Part shown: positions 54,364 to 64,000 of the stretch, piece by piece
How the letters are laid out: the number at the start of each line of letters is the position of its first letter
Position numbering within the stretch: the first letter of the stretch is position 1
NCBI GenBank assembly: GCA_017744315.1
Contig: JAGIBN010000003.1
Location: forward strand, 372,001-436,000
Direction: 5' to 3'
Length of the DNA: 64,000 bases
From: Porphyrobacter sp.
GTDB taxonomy: Bacteria > Pseudomonadota > Alphaproteobacteria > Sphingomonadales > Sphingomonadaceae
The notes under the pieces: model-generated
Told to the model about the DNA's origin: nothing
What the model saw: only the letters and a program-made list of their open reading frames with translations
Database searches by the model: none
Made by a program: the position numbers and the translations under genes

Positions 54364-54735
54364 ATGCCCAGCACCAACTCACCCACCGACGGAACCGTTC
54401 ACTCGCTGGTTCTTCACCAACTGGATGAAGACCAGGCGCAAGACGTTGTTTCGATCCCGCTTGAGGGCAAATCGAGCATCGCCGACTACATGGTGATCGC
54501 TTCCGGCCGCTCGACCCGCCAGGTCGCTGCCATGGCCATGAAGCTTGCCGAGCGGCTGAAGAAGGAAGGCCACGGCACGGCCCGTATCGAGGGGCTGCCA
54601 GCGGCCGACTGGGTGCTGATCGATGCCGGCGACGTCGTCGTCCACTTGTTCCGGCCCGAAGTGCGCAGCTTCTACAGCCTGGAACGGATGTGGGGCTTTG
54701 GCGACGAAGGCGCACCGGCCGCTGGCCGAGCCTAG
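54364..54735 (+). CDS. rsfS: Ribosomal silencing factor RsfS
   Basis: DYMVIASGRSTRQVAAMAMKLAERLKKEGH...DWVLIDAGDVVVHLFRPEVRSFYSLERMW. Confidence 0.95.
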   Translation: MPSTNSPTDGTVHSLVLHQLDEDQAQDVVSIPLEGKSSIADYMVIASGRSTRQVAAMAMKLAERLKKEGHGTARIEGLPAADWVLIDAGDVVVHLFRPEVRSFYSLERMWGFGDEGAPAAGRA

Positions 54736-54772
54736 GATATCCTTGGAGCGCATGGGTCGCTAAGACCGGCTC

Positions 54773-55195
54773 ATGCAGCTCCACGTCATTGCCCGCGGCA
54801 AGATCGCCCGCACGCCTGAGGCGGAGCTGGTCGATCGCTATGTGAAGCGGATCGCCTGGCCGCTGAAGATCACCGAACTGCCCGAAAACGGCGGGCGCGT
54901 GCCCGATCCGCCAACACCTTATCGGACAATCCTGCTCGACGAGCGCGGCTCGCAGATTTCCTCCGAAGAGCTGGCTGAGCTCCTGCGCGACTGGCGCGAC
55001 AATGGTATTCGCGAGACCCGCTTCATCATCGGACCGGCCGATGGTCACGGCCGTGCCGAGCGCGACGCAGCCGATCGCCTGGTCGCGTTCGGGCGGGCGA
55101 CCTGGCCGCATCTCCTGGTCCGCGCGATGGTCATGGAGCAGCTGTTCCGGGCTACGAGCATCCTCGCCGGCCATCCCTACCACCGGTCAGGATAA
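54773..55195 (+). CDS. rlmH: 23S rRNA pseudouridine1915-N3-methyltransferase
   Basis: MQLHVIARGKIARTPEAELVDRYVKRI...FIIGPADGHG. Confidence 0.93.
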   Translation: MQLHVIARGKIARTPEAELVDRYVKRIAWPLKITELPENGGRVPDPPTPYRTILLDERGSQISSEELAELLRDWRDNGIRETRFIIGPADGHGRAERDAADRLVAFGRATWPHLLVRAMVMEQLFRATSILAGHPYHRSG

Positions 55196-55204
55196 GCCCT
55201 GCGC

Positions 55205-56434
55205 GTGAACAAGTCCGTCACCTTCGTCCTGACCTTGCTGCTCGCATCGAGCGCCGCGGCCCTGCACGGGCAGGCCGGCGATCAGGACGCCAATCAACTT
55301 CGGACCAGCATCGGCGAGACGCGCAGCGCCCTGAGGCAAGCGTTGGGCGAGCGGCGCAACGCCCAGGCCCGTAGCGAGCGGTTAGAGCGCGAGGCAGAGA
55401 CGATGCGCGATGCCGCCGACAAGACCGCCGGGCAGGCCGCGGCTCTCGCCGCCCGAATTCAGGAGGCCGAAGCTGGCATCTCTGCGGCAGAGTCGCGTCT
55501 GGATCTGGCCAACAGCGAGCGTGCCCGCCTACGCGAGGAACTCGGGCGGGAGCAGCAGCCCATCGCCCACCTCACCGCCGCGCTCCAGCAATTCGCGCGG
55601 CGCCCGCTGGCGCTGTCGATTCTTCGTCCCGGATCGGTCAGGGAGACGGTCTACTTGCGCGCCATGCTCGACAGCGCGACCCCCCAGATCGAAGCGCGTA
55701 CGGCCGATCTGCGAGGCAGCCTCGCGCAGATGGCGCAGTTGAGCAAGGAAGCGGAGGAGGCGCTCGCGACCTTGCGTGCGGAAGAGGCGCGTCTCGCGTC
55801 TCGCCAGCGCGAGTTGGCGGCGCTCGAGGCGACGCAGCGGCTGGCTCTCCGCACGACCAGCAGCAACGCCGACCGCGAGGCGGAACGCGCCCTCGCGCTG
55901 GGCGAACAGGCGCGGGATCTCGATGCCCTGATCGGGGAACTCGACCGGGCGGGCAGCCTGCGAGCCCGGCTGGCCGCGCTCCCCGGACCGTTGATGCGCC
56001 CGGCTCGACCGGGAGAGCCGGGCCTGACCGACCTTCCCGCTGAAACTCCGCCGGATGCGTCGGCAACGGCCCCGCCGGCGCCCTATCTGCTGCCGGTAAC
56101 GGGCCGCACGATCATGGGTTTCGACGTCAGGCAGGCGGGCAGTGTTAGCCGGGGGGTCACGTTTGCTCCCAGGGGCGGGGCGCAAGTGGTCGCACCGGCG
56201 GCAGGGCGCGTGGTCTTCGCCGGGCCGTATCGCGGTTATGGCCGCATCGTGATCATTGAGCACCGCGGTGGATGGACCAGTCTCGTCACCGGCTTGGCGA
56301 GAGCCGATGTCTCCGTCGGAGAATCGGTCGTCTCCGGCGCCCCCCTCGGAGTCGCCGCGCAAGTCGATCCGCGAGTCACTCTCGAGCTCCGGCGCGACGG
56401 CGAACCGGTCAATCCTCTGCCTTTCGTCGGGTGA
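55205..56434 (+). CDS. EnvC-like murein hydrolase activator (M23 domain)
   Basis: Signal peptide, coiled coil, degenerate M23 domain (PAAGRVVFAGPYRGYGRIVIIEHRGGWTSLVTGL). Confidence 0.85.
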   Translation: MNKSVTFVLTLLLASSAAALHGQAGDQDANQLRTSIGETRSALRQALGERRNAQARSERLEREAETMRDAADKTAGQAAALAARIQEAEAGISAAESRLDLANSERARLREELGREQQPIAHLTAALQQFARRPLALSILRPGSVRETVYLRAMLDSATPQIEARTADLRGSLAQMAQLSKEAEEALATLRAEEARLASRQRELAALEATQRLALRTTSSNADREAERALALGEQARDLDALIGELDRAGSLRARLAALPGPLMRPARPGEPGLTDLPAETPPDASATAPPAPYLLPVTGRTIMGFDVRQAGSVSRGVTFAPRGGAQVVAPAAGRVVFAGPYRGYGRIVIIEHRGGWTSLVTGLARADVSVGESVVSGAPLGVAAQVDPRVTLELRRDGEPVNPLPFVG

Positions 56435-56514
56435 AATCCGGCGTTTACCAGCCTCATCTGGCGTTAAGGGGTCCGGCGCGATAAATTGAGGCAGCCATTC
56501 AAGGAATACGATTC

Positions 56515-57864
56515 ATGAAGCTTGCCCCGAAGTTTGCCGGGACCGTGCGCGCTGCCGCGCTGGTTACGGCCGTTGCGCTGCTTCCCGCCACGACCGCGGT
56601 GTTCGCCCAGGTCGAAAGCCGCTCTTCCCCTGAATTCGCCAAGCTCTTCGCCACGTATCAGCGGATCAAGTCCAGCTATGTCGAGCCGGTGGATGACGAA
56701 GTCCTCATCCGCGGTGCGATCGACGGAATGCTCGCCGCGCTCGATCCGCATTCCGCCTATCTCGATGGCGCCGCGCTCGAGCGGCTCGAGACGATGATCG
56801 ACGGCAATTACGAAGGTCTCGGCATTTCGGTGCAGATGGACGACGGCGCGGTAAAGGTCGTCTCGCCGTTCAAGGGCAGCCCGGCGGATAAGGCCGGGAT
56901 CAAGGCCGGCGACTATATCACCCACATCGAAGGCAAGCTGATCTTCGGGCTGGAGCTTGATGAAGCGGTCAAGCAGATGCGCGGACCGGCGGGCACGGCG
57001 GTGCGGCTGTCGATCTTCCGTCCCGGACGTGAAGAACCGTTCGACGTCAGCGTGACGCGCGGCGTGGTCGAGCTGGAGCCGGTTACGTTTGAGCTCAAGC
57101 CTGGCGGCATCGGCGTGATCAGCGTCAACGAATTCAGCCGCGACGTCGGCGTCGACGTGAACAACGCGATCGCCTCGCTGCGTCGCGATTCCGGCAATAA
57201 GCTGACCGGCCTGGTGCTCGACCTCCGCAAGAATCCGGGCGGTTCGCTCGACGAGGCAGTGGCGCTCAGCGACTTGTTCCTGACCGAAGGCCAGATCGTC
57301 TCGCAGCGCGGCCGCAACCGTCGCGATTCGGTCTATTATGAGGCCGAGAGCGTCTATCGCGGCGACGCTGCGGCGGGGCTCCCGATCATCGTGCTGATCG
57401 ATGCCGGTTCGGCCTCGGCCAGCGAGATCGTCGCCGGCGCTCTGCAGGATCAGCACCGCGCCCTCGTGATGGGCGAGCGCAGCTTCGGCAAGGGCAGCGT
57501 GCAGACGCTGCTGCCGCTGACGCGCGATTCGGCGCTCAAGCTCACCACGGCGCGTTACTACACCCCGTCGGGACGCTCGGTGCAGGAAGGCGGGATCGAG
57601 CCCGACATCCGCGTGCCCCAGCTCAGCGACCCCGACGCGGCCAAGCGCTCGCAGTACCTGATGCGCGAGAGCGACTTGCGCGGCCACCTGGTCAACGAAG
57701 TCGCGCTTGAGGACGATCAGCTCGAAGCCGACCGGCTCGACGATCCGCGCTTCAAGCTGACGGCGGAACAGCTCGAAAAGCAGGGCATCGACGACTTCCA
57801 GCTCGACTATGCGCTGCGGACGCTGCGTCGTACCGGTGGTTCGGTGATTGCACGGAGCAACTGA
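56515..57864 (+). CDS. ctpA: S41 family C-terminal processing peptidase
   Basis: LDPHSAYLDGAALERLETMIDGNYEGLGISVQMDDG...LIDAGSASASEIVAGALQDQHRALVMGERSFGKGSVQT. Confidence 0.95.
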   Translation: MKLAPKFAGTVRAAALVTAVALLPATTAVFAQVESRSSPEFAKLFATYQRIKSSYVEPVDDEVLIRGAIDGMLAALDPHSAYLDGAALERLETMIDGNYEGLGISVQMDDGAVKVVSPFKGSPADKAGIKAGDYITHIEGKLIFGLELDEAVKQMRGPAGTAVRLSIFRPGREEPFDVSVTRGVVELEPVTFELKPGGIGVISVNEFSRDVGVDVNNAIASLRRDSGNKLTGLVLDLRKNPGGSLDEAVALSDLFLTEGQIVSQRGRNRRDSVYYEAESVYRGDAAAGLPIIVLIDAGSASASEIVAGALQDQHRALVMGERSFGKGSVQTLLPLTRDSALKLTTARYYTPSGRSVQEGGIEPDIRVPQLSDPDAAKRSQYLMRESDLRGHLVNEVALEDDQLEADRLDDPRFKLTAEQLEKQGIDDFQLDYALRTLRRTGGSVIARSN

Positions 57865-57883
57865 GTTCAGCTACGCCGCTGCG

Positions 57884-58354
57884 ATGAACCCTTCGCAAAA
57901 GCTCGCGCAGCGCCTGGCGCTTGGTGTGCCCGCCCTGTTGCTCGCGGGCGCTTATATCTCGCAGTATGGCTTCGGCCTCTACCCGTGCGAGATGTGCTGG
58001 TGGCAGCGCTATCCGCATTTCGCGGCGGTGGGGCTGGCTTTCCTTTCCACGATGGTGCGTCCCCGGACTCTGTGGATCGGCCTCGCGGGTCTGGCGGTGC
58101 TTGTCTCCGGTTTGATCGGCGCTTTCCACGCGGGTGTGGAGTACGGCTGGTGGCAAGGCCTGACCAGCTGCTCCGGCCCCTTGGGCGCTGCGGGAGGGGA
58201 TCCTCTCGATGCCCTCCTGAACGCGCCGCTCGTTCGCTGCGACGTGCCGGCGTGGACCCTCGCGGGAATCTCGCTCGCGGGTTTCAACGCTCTGATTTCA
58301 GTAGTTTCAGCGATGGCGATCTTCGTTCTTCTGGCTAAAGGTCGTCGGGCATGA
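57884..58354 (+). CDS. dsbB: Disulfide bond formation protein B family
   Basis: ISQYGFGLYPCEMCWWQRYPHFAAVGLAFL. Confidence 0.88.
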   Translation: MNPSQKLAQRLALGVPALLLAGAYISQYGFGLYPCEMCWWQRYPHFAAVGLAFLSTMVRPRTLWIGLAGLAVLVSGLIGAFHAGVEYGWWQGLTSCSGPLGAAGGDPLDALLNAPLVRCDVPAWTLAGISLAGFNALISVVSAMAIFVLLAKGRRA

Positions 58355-58878
58355 CCGATCGCGCACAAATGATCCGGGTGGACCAGGCCGGCGAGTATGG
58401 TGCCACGCGCATCTATGCGGGTCAGCTCGCCGTGATGGGCGATCGCGCCGCGCATTCGGGCGAAATCCGCGCGATGGCGGAACAGGAAGCGGGCCATAAG
58501 GCAGAGTTCGACGCGCTCATGGCTAAACGCGGCGTACGCCCTACGGCGCTGCAGCCGGTTTGGTCGGCTGCCGGTTATGCGCTCGGCGCCGTCACCGCGT
58601 TGATCGGGCCAGAAGCGGCCATGGCCTGTACCGCTGCCGTCGAAACCGAGATCGATCGCCACTATTCGCGCCAGCTGGAAAAACTTGCGCAGGACAAGGG
58701 AACGGCGGAGGATGATCCCGAGCTTGCCGACATGATCGAGCGGTTCCGGGAAGACGAGCGGGCCCACCACGACGCGGCTATCGCGGCGGGTGCGGAGCGG
58801 GCGCCAGGCTATCCGCTGCTTTCCGCCGCGATCAGGCTCGGCTGCCGGGCGGCGATCCGCCTGTCGGAGAAGATTTAG
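58351..58878 (+). CDS. coq7: Demethoxyubiquinone hydroxylase family protein
   Basis: MIRVDQAGEYGATRIYAGQLAVMGDRAAHSGEIRAMAEQEAGHKAEFDALMAKRGVRPTALQPVW. Confidence 0.93.
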   Translation: MTDRAQMIRVDQAGEYGATRIYAGQLAVMGDRAAHSGEIRAMAEQEAGHKAEFDALMAKRGVRPTALQPVWSAAGYALGAVTALIGPEAAMACTAAVETEIDRHYSRQLEKLAQDKGTAEDDPELADMIERFREDERAHHDAAIAAGAERAPGYPLLSAAIRLGCRAAIRLSEKI

Positions 58879-58978
58879 GGGGAACCAGGGGCGCTATCGG
58901 GGCGCTTCACTAAGGGTTCACGGGCCAGAGCGCCTATTAGGATATTGCGGGGGCTTTCTCCGCCGGAAGGAACGGACA

Positions 58979-59572
58979 ATGACTCGCCTGCTTCCCTTGG
59001 CTGCTGTGGCCGCTTCGATCGCCGTGCTGCCTGTGCCCGCCGCGGCTCAGGATCAGGCCGGAGACAAGGTCAACTCGGTGATCATCTACGGCGATGACGA
59101 ATGTCCACCTTCGGTCGATGGCGAGATCGTGGTCTGCGCCCGCATGGACGAAAGCGAACGCTACCGCATTCCCAAGCCGCTGCGTGAGAGCAACAGCCCG
59201 GCCAACCAGGCCTGGGCCCAGCGCGTACGCTCGTATGAGACCGTGGGGGCTTTCGGTCCGATGTCCTGCTCGCCAGTTGGTGGCGGCGGGCAGACCGGTT
59301 GTACCGCGCAATTCATCGAGGCGGCCTATGCGGCAAAGCGTACCGGAAGCGACGTTCGTTTCAGCCAGCTGATCGCCGAACAGCGCGATGAGCGGCTTGC
59401 GACCATCGATGCCGAGGCGGCCGATACGCAGGCACGCGTCGAACAGGTCGAGAAGGAATACATGGAGCGCCAACAGCGCGAACAGGAAGCGGCTGGCACG
59501 CCGGCTCCCGCTGCCGCTCCGACGTCCGCTCCGCGCACGGTCGATCCGCTGGCCATTCCACCCTCTCCGTAA
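58979..59572 (+). CDS. Secreted protein of unknown function
   Basis: Signal peptide; IYGDDECPPSVDGEIVVCARMDESERYRIPKPLRES; coiled, Ala/Pro-rich C-terminus. Confidence 0.65.
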   Translation: MTRLLPLAAVAASIAVLPVPAAAQDQAGDKVNSVIIYGDDECPPSVDGEIVVCARMDESERYRIPKPLRESNSPANQAWAQRVRSYETVGAFGPMSCSPVGGGGQTGCTAQFIEAAYAAKRTGSDVRFSQLIAEQRDERLATIDAEAADTQARVEQVEKEYMERQQREQEAAGTPAPAAAPTSAPRTVDPLAIPPSP

Positions 59573-59618
59573 GAGCGTTTGACGCGGTCTTAACGCGTTC
59601 CCGTTAGTTGCGGGGGCG

Positions 59619-60755
59619 ATGAATGCTTCCGCCACCTTTCCCTCGCGTATCCTGACCGTCTTCGGCACCCGGCCGGAGGCGATCAAACTCTTTCCCCTGG
59701 TTCACGCGCTGGAGGCCGATCCGCGCTTCGAAAGCCGGGTCTGCGTCAGCGGGCAGCATCGCGGCATGCTCGATCAGGTGCTGGCGATATCGGGGGTGGT
59801 GCCGGACCACGACCTCGATCTGATGCGACCCGACCAGTCGCTCGATTCTCTGACGGCGGCACTGCTAACCGGGCTAGGCCAGGTCATGGACGCAGAGCGG
59901 CCTGAATGGGTCGTCTTGCAGGGCGATACCGCTACGGCCATGGCCGGCGCGCTCGCGGCCTACTATCGAAAGATTCCGGTCTGCCACGTTGAGGCCGGGC
60001 TGCGCAGCGGCAATATCCACCACCCCTGGCCCGAAGAAATCAACCGCAAGATCATCGGCACGATCGCGGCTCTGCACTGCGCCCCGACAGAGACCGCCGC
60101 CGAAGCGTTGCGGCGAGAGACGGTCGATCCGGCGGCGGTCCATGTCACCGGCAATACCGTGATCGACGCGCTGCACTGGATCACTGCGCGGATCGCCTCG
60201 CAGCCCGAACTCGCCGCGGGGCTGAGCGATCTCGAGCGGCGCTTCGGCGGCAAGCGGGTGATCGGCGTCACCAGTCATCGCCGGGAGAACTTCGGCGGGG
60301 GCATGGAGGCCATAGCCGGGGCCATTCGCCGTCTCGCCTCGCGTGAGGACGTGGCGGTGATCTTTCCGGTCCATCTCAATCCCAACGTCCGCCAGGTGAT
60401 GAATGCAGAGCTCGCCGGGCTCGACAATGTCGCGCTCATCGAACCGCTCGATTACCCGCACTTCGCCCACCTGCTGGGCCTGGCGACGCTGATGCTGAGC
60501 GATAGCGGCGGTGTGCAGGAAGAAGCGCCGGCGCTGGGCAAGCCGGTGCTGGTGATGCGCGAGACGACCGAGCGGCCCGAAGGGATCGAGGCGGGCACGG
60601 CCAAGCTCGTTGGGACCGACGAAGACCGCATCGTGGCCGAGGCCGAACGGCTGCTCGATGATCCCGCCGCTTATGCCGCGATGGCCCGCGCCCATAATCC
60701 GTTCGGCGACGGTAAGAGCTCTGCGCGGATCGTGGAATTGCTCGCACGAACTTAA
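59619..60755 (+). CDS. wecB: UDP-N-acetylglucosamine 2-epimerase (non-hydrolysing)
   Basis: ILTVFGTRPEAIKLFPLVHALE...CHVEAGLRSGNIHHPWPEEINRK. Confidence 0.94.
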   Translation: MNASATFPSRILTVFGTRPEAIKLFPLVHALEADPRFESRVCVSGQHRGMLDQVLAISGVVPDHDLDLMRPDQSLDSLTAALLTGLGQVMDAERPEWVVLQGDTATAMAGALAAYYRKIPVCHVEAGLRSGNIHHPWPEEINRKIIGTIAALHCAPTETAAEALRRETVDPAAVHVTGNTVIDALHWITARIASQPELAAGLSDLERRFGGKRVIGVTSHRRENFGGGMEAIAGAIRRLASREDVAVIFPVHLNPNVRQVMNAELAGLDNVALIEPLDYPHFAHLLGLATLMLSDSGGVQEEAPALGKPVLVMRETTERPEGIEAGTAKLVGTDEDRIVAEAERLLDDPAAYAAMARAHNPFGDGKSSARIVELLART

Positions 60756-60822
60756 CGTTACCGCTTCCTTCACCCTTTTGCGCGAAAGCCTTCGGGCAGA
60801 AATTCCAGCGAAGGGGCTGTCA

Positions 60823-62124
60823 GTGCGCGGTGAAGTTCAACCCACGGTCAGTGTCATCGGGCTCGGCTATATCGGCCTTCCCACTGCCGCGATCGTGGCG
60901 CGCGCCGGTATGCGGGTGCGCGGTGTCGATGTTTCGCAAGAGGTCGTCGACACTATTAACCGCGGCGCGATTCATATCGAGGAAGTCGATCTCGACGGGT
61001 TGGTGCAGGGCGTCGTCCAGCGTGGCCTGCTTTCCGCCGCGACCGAGGTCGAGCCGGCAGACGTGTTCGTCATCGCCGTGCCGACGCCCTTTGCGAAAGA
61101 CGGCAAGCACACGCCCGACATCTCTTACGTACTCACCGCAGCTCGCAGTGTGGCGAAAGTGCTCAAGCCGGGCGACACGGTGATTCTGGAATCCACCTCG
61201 CCCGTTGGCACTACCGAGGCGATGCGCGATCTGATCGCCGCCGAGAGACCGGACCTGCGCATGCCGGGCCTGTGCGAGGGCATTCCCGACGTCTCGCTGG
61301 CCTACTGCCCGGAACGCGTACTGCCGGGCCGGATCCTGCAGGAACTGACCGACAACGACCGTTCGATTGGCGGCGTGACGCCACGTTGCGCGCGCAAGGC
61401 GCTGTCGTTCTACAAGCGCTTCGTTCGCGGAACTTGCGTCACCACCGATGCGCGCAGCGCGGAGATGACCAAGCTTGTCGAAAACGCCTATCGTGACGTC
61501 AACATCGCCTTCGCCAACGAGCTGTCGATGGTGGCCGACGCCATGGACCTCGACGTGTGGGAGGTGATCCGCCTCGCCAACCGGCATCCGCGCGTGAACA
61601 TCCTTTCGCCGGGCCCCGGCGTGGGCGGCCATTGCATCGCGGTCGACCCCTGGTTCATCGTCCACGGCGCGCCGGAACAGACGCCGCTGATCCGCACGGC
61701 CCGCGGGGTTAACGACGCCAAGATCCATCACGCGATCGCTCGCGCGGCTTCGCTTGTCGAAGCGCATCCGGCGGCGCGGGTCGCCTGCCTCGGCCTGGCG
61801 TTCAAGGCCAATATCGACGACTTCCGCGAAAGCCCGGCCCGCCTGGTCGCCGCCACCCTCGCGCGGCGCTTTGGCAGCCGTATTGCGGTGGTCGAACCTT
61901 ATGCCGCCGAATTGCCGCGCGAGTTTGAGGGCACCGGCGCCGAACTGGTCGACATCGATACTGCCCTGGAAAGCTGCGACGTGTTGATTGTGCTGGTGGA
62001 CCACGACGTGTTTCGCTCGGTTCCGCTGGCGGAGCGTGCGGGCAAGGCGGTCTACGACTCGCGAGGAATCTGGCCGGACCAGCCCGCTGCGGAAGAGCCC
62101 GAGGCGCTGCGCAAGGCTGGGTAA
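60823..62124 (+). CDS. wecC: UDP-N-acetyl-D-mannosamine dehydrogenase
   Basis: VSVIGLGYIGLPTAAIVARAGMRVRGVDVSQEVVDTINRGAIHIEE...GPGVGGHCIAVDPWFI; GTG start. Confidence 0.92.
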   Translation: MRGEVQPTVSVIGLGYIGLPTAAIVARAGMRVRGVDVSQEVVDTINRGAIHIEEVDLDGLVQGVVQRGLLSAATEVEPADVFVIAVPTPFAKDGKHTPDISYVLTAARSVAKVLKPGDTVILESTSPVGTTEAMRDLIAAERPDLRMPGLCEGIPDVSLAYCPERVLPGRILQELTDNDRSIGGVTPRCARKALSFYKRFVRGTCVTTDARSAEMTKLVENAYRDVNIAFANELSMVADAMDLDVWEVIRLANRHPRVNILSPGPGVGGHCIAVDPWFIVHGAPEQTPLIRTARGVNDAKIHHAIARAASLVEAHPAARVACLGLAFKANIDDFRESPARLVAATLARRFGSRIAVVEPYAAELPREFEGTGAELVDIDTALESCDVLIVLVDHDVFRSVPLAERAGKAVYDSRGIWPDQPAAEEPEALRKAG

Positions 62125-62125
62125 C

Positions 62126-62158
62126 AAATCCTCCCCGAGACAAGCTCAGGGAGGATTT
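62126..62158. terminator. Inverted repeat / terminator-like hairpin after wecC
   Basis: AAATCCTCCC-N13-GGGAGGATTT, perfect 10-bp arms between convergent genes. Confidence 0.6.
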
Positions 62159-62163
62159 GAAGC

Positions 62164-62565
62164 TCAAGCTCCCGGGTAGCGCTCGAACTCCGGCAGCGCT
62201 GCGAGGTCCTTCATCCACGGCAGCCTTTCAGCCACCTGGATCTGCGCGCCGGGCGGCATCGCAGCTGCATCGTCGAGCGTCGCCGACTGAATGTCGACGA
62301 TGCCCGGCAGCATCCCGGCGTTGCGATAGAACAGGCCCGTGCCGCAGGTCGGGCAGAACTGCCTTTCGGCGCCGTTCTTGCCGTTGTAGGTCGTCAGCTC
62401 CCCTTGCTGGAGATGGAACTGGTCTTCCTTCACCGCGAGCCAGGTCACCATCGGGGCCCCGGCGGCGGCACGACAATCCGTGCAGTGGCAGACGGCGTTA
62501 TGCGCCGGCTCCCCTTCGAACTCGTAACGCACAGCGCCGCATTGGCAGCCTCCGGACTTGGCCAT
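62164..62565 (-). CDS. GFA family (Mss4-like) protein
   Basis: SGGCQCGAVRYEFEGEPAHNAVCHCTDCRAAAGAPMVTWLAV...FCPTCGTGLFYRN. Confidence 0.9.
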   Translation of the reverse strand: MAKSGGCQCGAVRYEFEGEPAHNAVCHCTDCRAAAGAPMVTWLAVKEDQFHLQQGELTTYNGKNGAERQFCPTCGTGLFYRNAGMLPGIVDIQSATLDDAAAMPPGAQIQVAERLPWMKDLAALPEFERYPGA

Positions 62566-62630
62566 GATTATCCTCCATCGCGAATCAATGAGCGGAACAT
62601 ATCAGGAACGACCAAGTCCGGAAAGGCGTG

Positions 62631-63437
62631 CTAGACGAGCGAGATATCCGGCGCGTCTTCCTGCTTCATGCCCACGACGTGGTAGCCGGAGTCCACATGG
62701 TGGACTTCACCCGTCACCCCGCTCGACAAGTCGCTGAGCATGTAGAGCCCAGCGCCGCCGACATCCTCGATCGTGGTGTTGCGGCGGAGCGGCGAGTTCA
62801 GCTCGTTCCACTTGAGGATGTAGCGGAAGTCACCGATCCCGCTCGCTGCGAGGGTCTTGATCGGGCCAGCGCTGATCGCGTTGATGCGGATGTTGTCCGG
62901 GCCGAGATCGTTGGCGAGGTACTTCACGCTGGTTTCCAGCGCGGCCTTGGCCACGCCCATGACGTTGTAATGCGGCACGACCTTTTCCGCGCCGTAGTAT
63001 GTCAGCGTCAGGATCGAACCGCCGTTCGGCATCATGGCCCGCGCGCGATTGGTCACCGCGACGAGCGAATAGGCCGAGATGTTCATCGTCATCAGGAAGT
63101 TGTCGAGGCTGGTGTCGACGTACTTCCCGCGCAGCTCGGTCTTGTCCGAAAAGCCGATCGCATGGACGACAAAGTCGAGCGTGTCCCAGCGCGACTTCAA
63201 TGTATCGAACGCGGTGTCGAGCGCTTCCATCCGCGACACGTCGCAATCGAAGCAGAAGTCCGATCCGAGCTGTTCGGCCAAGGGCCTCACGCGTTTTTCG
63301 AGAGCTTCCCCCTGATAGGAAAAGGCCAGTTCCGCGCCGTGCTCTCGCAACTTTTGCGCGATGCCCCAGGCCAGCGATTTCTCATTCGCGAGGCCCATGA
63401 TCAGCCCCCGCTTTCCAACCATCAATCCAGATGTCAT
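62631..63437 (-). CDS. fabI: Enoyl-[acyl-carrier-protein] reductase FabI
   Basis: LMVGKRGLIMGLANEKSLAWGIAQKLREHGAELAFSYQGEALEKRVRPLAEQLGSDF. Confidence 0.95.
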   Translation of the reverse strand: MTSGLMVGKRGLIMGLANEKSLAWGIAQKLREHGAELAFSYQGEALEKRVRPLAEQLGSDFCFDCDVSRMEALDTAFDTLKSRWDTLDFVVHAIGFSDKTELRGKYVDTSLDNFLMTMNISAYSLVAVTNRARAMMPNGGSILTLTYYGAEKVVPHYNVMGVAKAALETSVKYLANDLGPDNIRINAISAGPIKTLAASGIGDFRYILKWNELNSPLRRNTTIEDVGGAGLYMLSDLSSGVTGEVHHVDSGYHVVGMKQEDAPDISLV

Positions 63438-64000
63438 CGGCTTCCCTTCCCAGCCTCCGTCATCGCATTCTCCTTGTCGCTCTTCGCGCCGTTTCGTGTG
63501 CGAACCCGGTTGTCGACCTGGCCTATGCGATCCTCCTCTTCTTCGGGAGTTTCGGCCAGCGCGGCGTTGAGTTCGGCGCCCATCACCATCCCTAGGCCCA
63601 CCAGCCAGAAAAAGAAAAGCACGATCATGAACCCGGCCAACGAACCGTAGGTCAGATCGTAGGCAAAAACGCTGCGCAGGAGTGGCGGCAGCGCCAGAGT
63701 GACGCCAGCCCACCACACCGTCACCAGCAGCGCGCCGGGCCACTTGGGATAGCGCGGCTTGCGATAGGCGGCGGGGGTCAGGATGTAGAACAGCAGGTAG
63801 AGCGAGACGTAGAGCCCTGCCGCCGTCACCATGCGCGAATAGGTGAGCGTACCCATCGCACCATCGAGTTCGGGCACCCAGGCGGCAATGAATTCCTGCG
63901 CCGCGCCGATCATGACTTGCGCGAGCAGGCTCAGCATCAGCAGGACCACCGCGGCAAGGATAATGCCGGTCGAAAAGACCCGATATTTCCAGAACGCCTG
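63434..64000 (-). CDS. YihY/BrkB family membrane protein (5' end beyond window)
   Basis: VSLYLLFYILTPAAYRKPRYPKWPGALLVTVWWAGVTLALPPLLRSVFAYDLTYGSLAGFMIVLFFFWLVGLGMVMGAELNAAL; frame open to window edge. Confidence 0.85.
   Translation of the reverse strand, partial: QAFWKYRVFSTGIILAAVVLLMLSLLAQVMIGAAQEFIAAWVPELDGAMGTLTYSRMVTAAGLYVSLYLLFYILTPAAYRKPRYPKWPGALLVTVWWAGVTLALPPLLRSVFAYDLTYGSLAGFMIVLFFFWLVGLGMVMGAELNAALAETPEEEEDRIGQVDNRVRTRNGAKSDKENAMTEAGKGSR

Noticed and set aside
60820-62127. 435-aa minus-strand ORF opposite wecC
   Set aside because: Antisense artefact; wecC motifs are unambiguous on the plus strand.

Overview
The window looks like an ordinary, gene-dense alphaproteobacterial core chromosome, probably Sphingomonadales (an inference from family content and gene order). 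I see no prophage, IS element, CRISPR array, rRNA or tRNA. About 67 protein-coding genes can be supported. The strongest large-scale signal is a probable replication-origin domain. Every confident gene from about 1.0 to 6.66 kb is on the minus strand, and most genes after 6.96 kb are on the plus strand. The 300-bp divergent gap between the DUF299-family kinase-pyrophosphorylase gene and hemE has an AT-rich tract and DnaA-box-like sites. Three parS-like palindromes (TGTTYCACGTGRAACA) lie at 12.35, 14.45 and 14.81 kb, next to mnmE-mnmG-rsmG-parA-parB. Other notable items are a compact, atypical chaperone-usher locus (DUF4402 pilin, chaperone, usher-like protein, 16.8-21.0 kb), a likely unannotated 35-aa basic/aromatic small protein with a near-perfect Shine-Dalgarno (40852-40959, minus), tandem head-GIN (DUF2807) genes, a SUV3-type helicase, an ATP-dependent ligase plus MBL exonuclease pair without its usual partners, and an overlapping bactofilin/M23 peptidase pair. 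Start codons were adjusted by eye from protein family conservation, SD sequences and overlaps. All family assignments come from recognising the translated sequences, not from a search.
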